DNA of 8,252 nucleotides. Origin: AWTP1-18 sp036518635. Its GTDB lineage: Bacteria > Pseudomonadota > Gammaproteobacteria > Burkholderiales > Rhodocyclaceae. Made by a program: the position numbers and the translations under genes. The stretch covers positions 1-8,252 of the forward strand of contig DATDMT010000295.1 in the NCBI GenBank assembly GCA_036518635.1. The letters run 5' to 3'. Position 1 is the first letter of the stretch; every line of letters starts with the position of its first letter. Positions 5,052 to 8,252 of the stretch are shown here, piece by piece. The notes beneath the pieces are model-generated. The model did no database searches and had not been told where the DNA came from. It saw only the letters and a list, made by a program, of their open reading frames with translations.

Positions 5052-6497
5052 ATGAACCTTTCTGCCCCGCCACAACCTCTGCAGGACGCCTTTGCCTGGC
5101 TCGCGGCCGAGCCGGACGGCGACCCGTTGCGCGAGCTGGTGCCGATGCGCCGCCACCTGCAGGCGGTCGCCGGTGCCGAGATTCCCGAGGCCCAGCGCCG
5201 CGTCTGCCTGCGCGCCTTCCGACCGCGCCTGGCGCGCACCGATGCGGCGGTGGCGCCGCTGTTGCTGGACGTGATGCTGCCGTTGCCGCTGCGGATTCGC
5301 AATGTAGCGCGGGCCATGGGCGAAATCCATGATCTGGCGACGCGCTGCCTGCATGGCGTTTCGCAGGACCCGACGATCACCACCACCAGCCGCAATGCCC
5401 TGCGCGACGACGCGATGCAGGTGCTGACCCACACCCACCGCCAGCAGATGATCGCCCTCTTGACCCTGGCGCCGCCTCCGGCCGAGTTATGGGACTACGC
5501 CCTGGCAGCGTTCCGCCGCGCCGGCGGCCTGGACAACCCGGACGCCCACGATCGCCTGGGCCACATGCTGGCCCTGATGGCGGCCCAACCCGAGGGGCTG
5601 ACGCCGCGCGAACTGAATTTCCTGGCTGAGGTGCTGCGCCCCTTCGGCCATGGCGTGACGCTCCAGGCGGAGCCGCCGGCCGAGGGCGAGGAGTGGTTGT
5701 GGATCAATCCCCAGACCGGCCAGCCGCCCATGGCCGGCAGCCGCCTGCCGGCGCCGGACGGACAGCCGGTGCTGTACTTCAACTGCCAGCGCCTGGCCGA
5801 GCAGATCGGCACCTATGTGGACTTCCTCGCCCATGGCACGCCGCCGGAAGCCCTGAAGCTGCCGCGTGAAGCCGCGCTGCCCGACTATCTGAACGTGCTG
5901 CGCCGCGCCGTCGGCCACTGGCGCAACCCGCGCCGCCGCCAGTTCGTCCGCCGCGGCCAGACCAGCCGCGGCCAGGTCTGCGTCCGCCTCGGCGAGCTGT
6001 GGCGCATGCTCCAGGGCGGCAGCGTCGACCCGGGCTCGGTGTCGGACTGGATGGTGCTCAACGAGAGCCCCAGCGGCCTGGCGATGATGCATCTGGGCGG
6101 CGACATCGGCGGCCTGATCGCCGGCAGCGCCGTCGGCTTTCGCCCCGGCCTCAATGACCCGTGGAGCATCTGCCTGGTGCGCTGGGCGCGTAGCGACAAT
6201 CCGGCCCACATCGAACTCGGCGTCGAACTGATCGCGCCCACCGCCACAGCGGTACGCCTAGTGCCCACGGCGGCGGGGGCGGAACCGATCCCGGCGCTGC
6301 TGTTGCCGCCGATCCAGCGCCTGGGCCTGCCCGAAGCGCTGCTGCTGGCGCGCACCACCGAGGCCTTCAAGGAATTCACCCTGCTCACCGAACAAGGCGG
6401 CCAGTTGCGGCTTTCCGCCTGCGCGGTGGGTGAGCCGCGGCATCAGACCAGCAGCGTCGAGGTCTTCGACTTCCGCCGTATCACCCAGCCGGAATAG
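5052..6497 (+). CDS. hypothetical protein with a C-terminal PilZ-like domain
   Basis: The function is unknown. The 481-aa product has no signal peptide or membrane segment and is probably cytoplasmic. Residues 1-200 are Ala/Leu/Arg-rich and look helical. Residues about 291-402 resemble a PilZ cyclic-di-GMP-binding domain. RQFVR (296-300) matches RxxxR, and NESPSG (337-342) matches [D/N]xSxxG. Then come beta-like stretches GLIAGSAVGFR and ICLVRWARSDNPAHIELGVELIAP, which follow the usual PilZ order (motif, then G-x-V, then V-x-W, then LGVE). The gap between the two motifs (36 aa) is longer than the common 20-30. About 80 more residues follow. The ATG at 5052 was chosen because upstream frame (TTG at 4989) lies in promoter-like sequence; neither start has a clear Shine-Dalgarno. 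It is divergent from rpsP and ends 3 bp before the convergent yihY-family gene. The CDS is secure; the PilZ call is moderate. Confidence 0.85.
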   Translation: MNLSAPPQPLQDAFAWLAAEPDGDPLRELVPMRRHLQAVAGAEIPEAQRRVCLRAFRPRLARTDAAVAPLLLDVMLPLPLRIRNVARAMGEIHDLATRCLHGVSQDPTITTTSRNALRDDAMQVLTHTHRQQMIALLTLAPPPAELWDYALAAFRRAGGLDNPDAHDRLGHMLALMAAQPEGLTPRELNFLAEVLRPFGHGVTLQAEPPAEGEEWLWINPQTGQPPMAGSRLPAPDGQPVLYFNCQRLAEQIGTYVDFLAHGTPPEALKLPREAALPDYLNVLRRAVGHWRNPRRRQFVRRGQTSRGQVCVRLGELWRMLQGGSVDPGSVSDWMVLNESPSGLAMMHLGGDIGGLIAGSAVGFRPGLNDPWSICLVRWARSDNPAHIELGVELIAPTATAVRLVPTAAGAEPIPALLLPPIQRLGLPEALLLARTTEAFKEFTLLTEQGGQLRLSACAVGEPRHQTSSVEVFDFRRITQPE

Positions 6498-6500
6498 CCG

Positions 6501-7310
6501 TCAGCGTCCGCGCTTGCCCGCAGGCAGCTCGGCGGTAATCAAGGCGCCGACCAGGATCACCCCCCAGGAGCAATAGAGCCAGCCGAGGAAGATCGGGATC
6601 GCGGCAAACGCGCCGTAGACGATCCGGTAACTGGCCATGCCGGTGATGTAGCTGGCGAACAACCACTGCATCAGGGCGAAGCCGGCCGCGGCGATCAGGC
6701 CGCCGACCAACGCATGGCTACGCTGCACGGCCTTGTTCGGCACTTTCAGATAAAGCAGCCAGAACAGGCCCGTGGCGAACAGGAAGGAAATCGCGCGGAA
6801 CACCCAGGCCGCAGCATCGTGCCACTTGCCCACCAGGCCGAGGGAGGCGGTGGCGAGATAGGTGATGACGCCGAAGCTGATGCCGAACAGCACCGGCCCG
6901 AGCAGCAGCGCCACCGCGTGCAACGCCAGGCGGCGCAGCAAGGGGCGGCTCTCGCCGACCTTCCAGATGGCGTTGAAGGCATGCTCAATGGTCAGCATCT
7001 GCATCAGCGCCGTGGCCGCCACCAGGGCACCGCCGATCAGCGTCAGGCGCTCGGTCTTGTCGGCAAACTGGGCAACATAGCGGGCGATGATGCCGCCGGC
7101 TTTTTCCGGCAGGAAGTTGGCGACGATGAACTTCTCGATGGCGGCACCGAGGCTGTCGGCCATCGGCAGGCGGCTGACGATGGCGGCGCCGACGGCGATC
7201 ATCGGTACCAGGCCGAGCAGGGTCGAGAACGACAGGGCCGCCGCGGTCTGGGCGCAGCGCTCGTCGAGGAAGCGGCGAAAGACGCGAAAGGGCAACGTCA
7301 GCAGCCGCAT
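6501..7310 (-). CDS. YihY/BrkB-family inner-membrane protein
   Basis: This is a polytopic inner-membrane protein of the YihY/virulence factor BrkB family, whose biochemical role is not settled. The old label ribonuclease BN is a misassignment, since that activity belongs to the elaC product. The 269 aa contain about six hydrophobic segments, near 25-47, 89-107, 129-155, 166-188, 200-222 and 236-259. The family signature is visible as the N-terminal RCAQTAAALSFSTLLGLVPM and the C-terminal YRIVYGAFAAIPIFLGWLYCSWGVILVGA. Length is close to E. coli YihY (290 aa), without the long cytoplasmic C-terminal extension of some homologues. The ATG at 7310 has AAGGGG about 8 nt upstream. The gene is convergent with the PilZ-like gene with a 3-bp gap and no visible terminator, and divergent from the DUF2069 gene. 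Confidence 0.93.
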   Translation of the reverse strand: MRLLTLPFRVFRRFLDERCAQTAAALSFSTLLGLVPMIAVGAAIVSRLPMADSLGAAIEKFIVANFLPEKAGGIIARYVAQFADKTERLTLIGGALVAATALMQMLTIEHAFNAIWKVGESRPLLRRLALHAVALLLGPVLFGISFGVITYLATASLGLVGKWHDAAAWVFRAISFLFATGLFWLLYLKVPNKAVQRSHALVGGLIAAAGFALMQWLFASYITGMASYRIVYGAFAAIPIFLGWLYCSWGVILVGALITAELPAGKRGR

Positions 7311-7315
7311 ATAAT
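7310..7315 (+). promoter_or_regulatory. possible -10 element of the DUF2069 gene
   Basis: A perfect TATAAT overlaps the last base of the divergent yihY start codon and lies 43 bp before the DUF2069 ATG. No convincing -35 is seen 16-18 bp upstream, where the sequence is yihY coding. The divergent spacer is only 48 bp, so the promoters of the two genes probably lie inside or against each other's 5' ends. Confidence 0.4.
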
Positions 7316-7358
7316 CCGCCCCTTAATTTCCCGGGCCTTGCGCCCCGATGCCATTGCC

Positions 7359-7724
7359 ATGTTCTCTCCGCGAACGCTCAATCTGCTGGCCAGCGCCAGC
7401 CTGATTGCCCTGATTTTTCTTTGCCTGGCCTGGGAGCTGTGGCTGGCGCCGCTACGTCCCGGCGGTTCGATGCTAGTGCTGAAGGTACTGCCCCTGCTGC
7501 TGCCCTTGTTCGGCATCCTGCGCGGCCGACGCTACACCTTCCAATGGGCCTCGATGCTGACCCTCGCCTATCTCTGCGAGGGCCTGGTGCGGGCCGTCAG
7601 CGACCCGGGAGCCTCACGCTGGCTGGCCATGGTGGAAACCGCCCTGGCGACCGTGTTGTTCCTCAGCGCGATCTTCTACGCCAAGGCAACCCGTCCGTCA
7701 GTCAAACATCCCCCTGCGGGTTGA
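7359..7724 (+). CDS. DUF2069 family small membrane protein
   Basis: This is a 121-aa predicted inner-membrane protein of the DUF2069 family, of unknown function. Family-like sequence includes WELWLAPLRPGGS near residue 25, LPLLLPLFGILRGRRYTFQWASML at 44-67 and YLCEGLVRAVSDPG at 71-84. Hydrophobic segments lie near 8-29, 37-54, 62-79 (weaker) and 88-108, suggesting four membrane spans. The frame is open upstream to 6714, but that part is antisense to yihY. The ATG at 7359 is the first that gives the family N-terminus (MFSPRTLNLL). No strong Shine-Dalgarno is present before it; an out-of-frame ATG at 7349 lies just upstream. The 3' end overlaps the convergent leuA 3' end by 23 bp. Confidence 0.9.
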   Translation: MFSPRTLNLLASASLIALIFLCLAWELWLAPLRPGGSMLVLKVLPLLLPLFGILRGRRYTFQWASMLTLAYLCEGLVRAVSDPGASRWLAMVETALATVLFLSAIFYAKATRPSVKHPPAG

Positions 7725-8252
7725 CGCGCTCCTGGCCGGTCAGCAGCTTGTTCAGGCCGTTCAGGTAAGCCTTGGCGGAGGCCACGACGATATCGGTGTC
7801 CGCCCCCTGTCCATTCACAATGCGGCCGGCCTTGGACAGGCGCACGGTCACTTCGCCCTGGGCATCGGTGCCGGTGGTAATCGCATTCACCGAATACAGC
7901 AGCAGGTCGGCACCGCTCTGAACCACCGATTCGATGGCCTTAAAGGCCGCATCGACCGGGCCGCTGCCGGTGGACTCGGCGTGGTGTTCGACGCCGTCGG
8001 CGATCAAGGTCACCGCAGCCACCGGCGCCTCGCCGGTTTCGGAGTGGAAGCGTGACGAGAGCAGACGGAAGCGTTCCTGCTCCGGCGTCACCACATCCTC
8101 GGACATCAGCGCATTCAAGTCCTCGTCGAAGATCTCGTGCTTCTTGTCGGCCAGTTCCTTGAAGCGGGCGAAGGCGGAGTTCAACACCTGCTCGGATTCG
8201 ACCTCAATGCCCAGCTCGTGCAGGCGGGCCTTGAATGCGGTGCGGCCGGAAT
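7702..8252 (-). CDS. leuA: 2-isopropylmalate synthase, C-terminal part
   Basis: LeuA condenses 2-oxoisovalerate with acetyl-CoA to give 2-isopropylmalate, the committed step of leucine biosynthesis, and is feedback-inhibited by leucine. The 5' end runs off the window; 182 complete codons remain of a protein usually a little over 500 aa long. The first complete codons read SGRTAFKARLHELGIE, matching the conserved KHSGRxAF region that links the catalytic barrel to the regulatory part. ARFKELADKKHEIFDEDLNAL follows, and then the C-terminal LeuA allosteric domain (about residues 75-176) with STGSGPVDAAFKAIESV, LLLYSVNAITTGTDAQGEVTVRL and GADTDIVVASAKAYLNGLNKLL. The family-like ending RVNPQ is followed by only GDV. 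The TGA stop lies inside the 3' end of the convergent DUF2069 gene, and no terminator is visible between them. Confidence 0.96.
   Translation of the reverse strand, partial: SGRTAFKARLHELGIEVESEQVLNSAFARFKELADKKHEIFDEDLNALMSEDVVTPEQERFRLLSSRFHSETGEAPVAAVTLIADGVEHHAESTGSGPVDAAFKAIESVVQSGADLLLYSVNAITTGTDAQGEVTVRLSKAGRIVNGQGADTDIVVASAKAYLNGLNKLLTGQERVNPQGDV

Noticed and set aside
6501..7310. Naming this gene as ribonuclease BN (rbn)
   Set aside because: That historical name for YihY-type proteins was a misassignment. The protein is an integral membrane protein with no nuclease motif.
6714..7358. Long + strand open frame running into the DUF2069 gene, which could suggest a fusion protein
   Set aside because: The upstream part is antisense to yihY and composed of Gln/Gly/Arg-rich shadow sequence. 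Only the part from 7359 matches a known family.

Overview
This is a gene-dense, GC-rich chromosomal window of housekeeping and conserved hypothetical genes. The protein sequences look betaproteobacterial, and the gene set (dxs next to folE2, DUF2069, BrkB/YihY, and the rpsP-rimM-trmD-rplS operon) would fit the Rhodocyclales. That assignment rests on my recognition of the proteins, not on a search. There are no RNA genes, insertion sequences, phage genes or CRISPR arrays. No stretch over 300 bases lacks a gene.

Layout from left to right. The 3' half of dxs (2-994, +; isoprenoid precursors) is followed by folE2 (1052-1858, +; first step of folate/pterin synthesis). A bidirectional terminator (1877-1911) separates folE2 from a convergent gene for an M48 zinc metalloprotease lipoprotein (1912-2862, -). 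Upstream of the protease gene lies the terminator of the classical operon rpsP-rimM-trmD-rplS (4884 down to 2931, -). That operon encodes ribosomal proteins S16 and L19, the 30S maturation factor RimM and the tRNA m1G37 methyltransferase TrmD. It has a recognisable promoter at 4920-4948.

Across a 167-bp divergent spacer lies a 481-aa protein of unknown function (5052-6497, +). Its C-terminal third carries a PilZ-like signature, which suggests a cyclic-di-GMP receptor. The spacer holds a perfect 7+7 bp inverted repeat that could be an operator. Convergent with it, 3 bp away, is a BrkB/YihY-family inner-membrane protein (6501-7310, -). This is divergent from a small DUF2069 membrane protein (7359-7724, +), whose 3' end overlaps the 3' end of leuA by 23 bp (7702-8252, -; leucine biosynthesis, C-terminal part only).

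The window is mostly ordinary core genome. The parts most worth a second look are the PilZ-like hypothetical protein, its upstream inverted repeat, the position of the protease gene directly behind a terminator, and a small tandem duplication in the dxs linker. I see no evidence of a multi-gene novel system.
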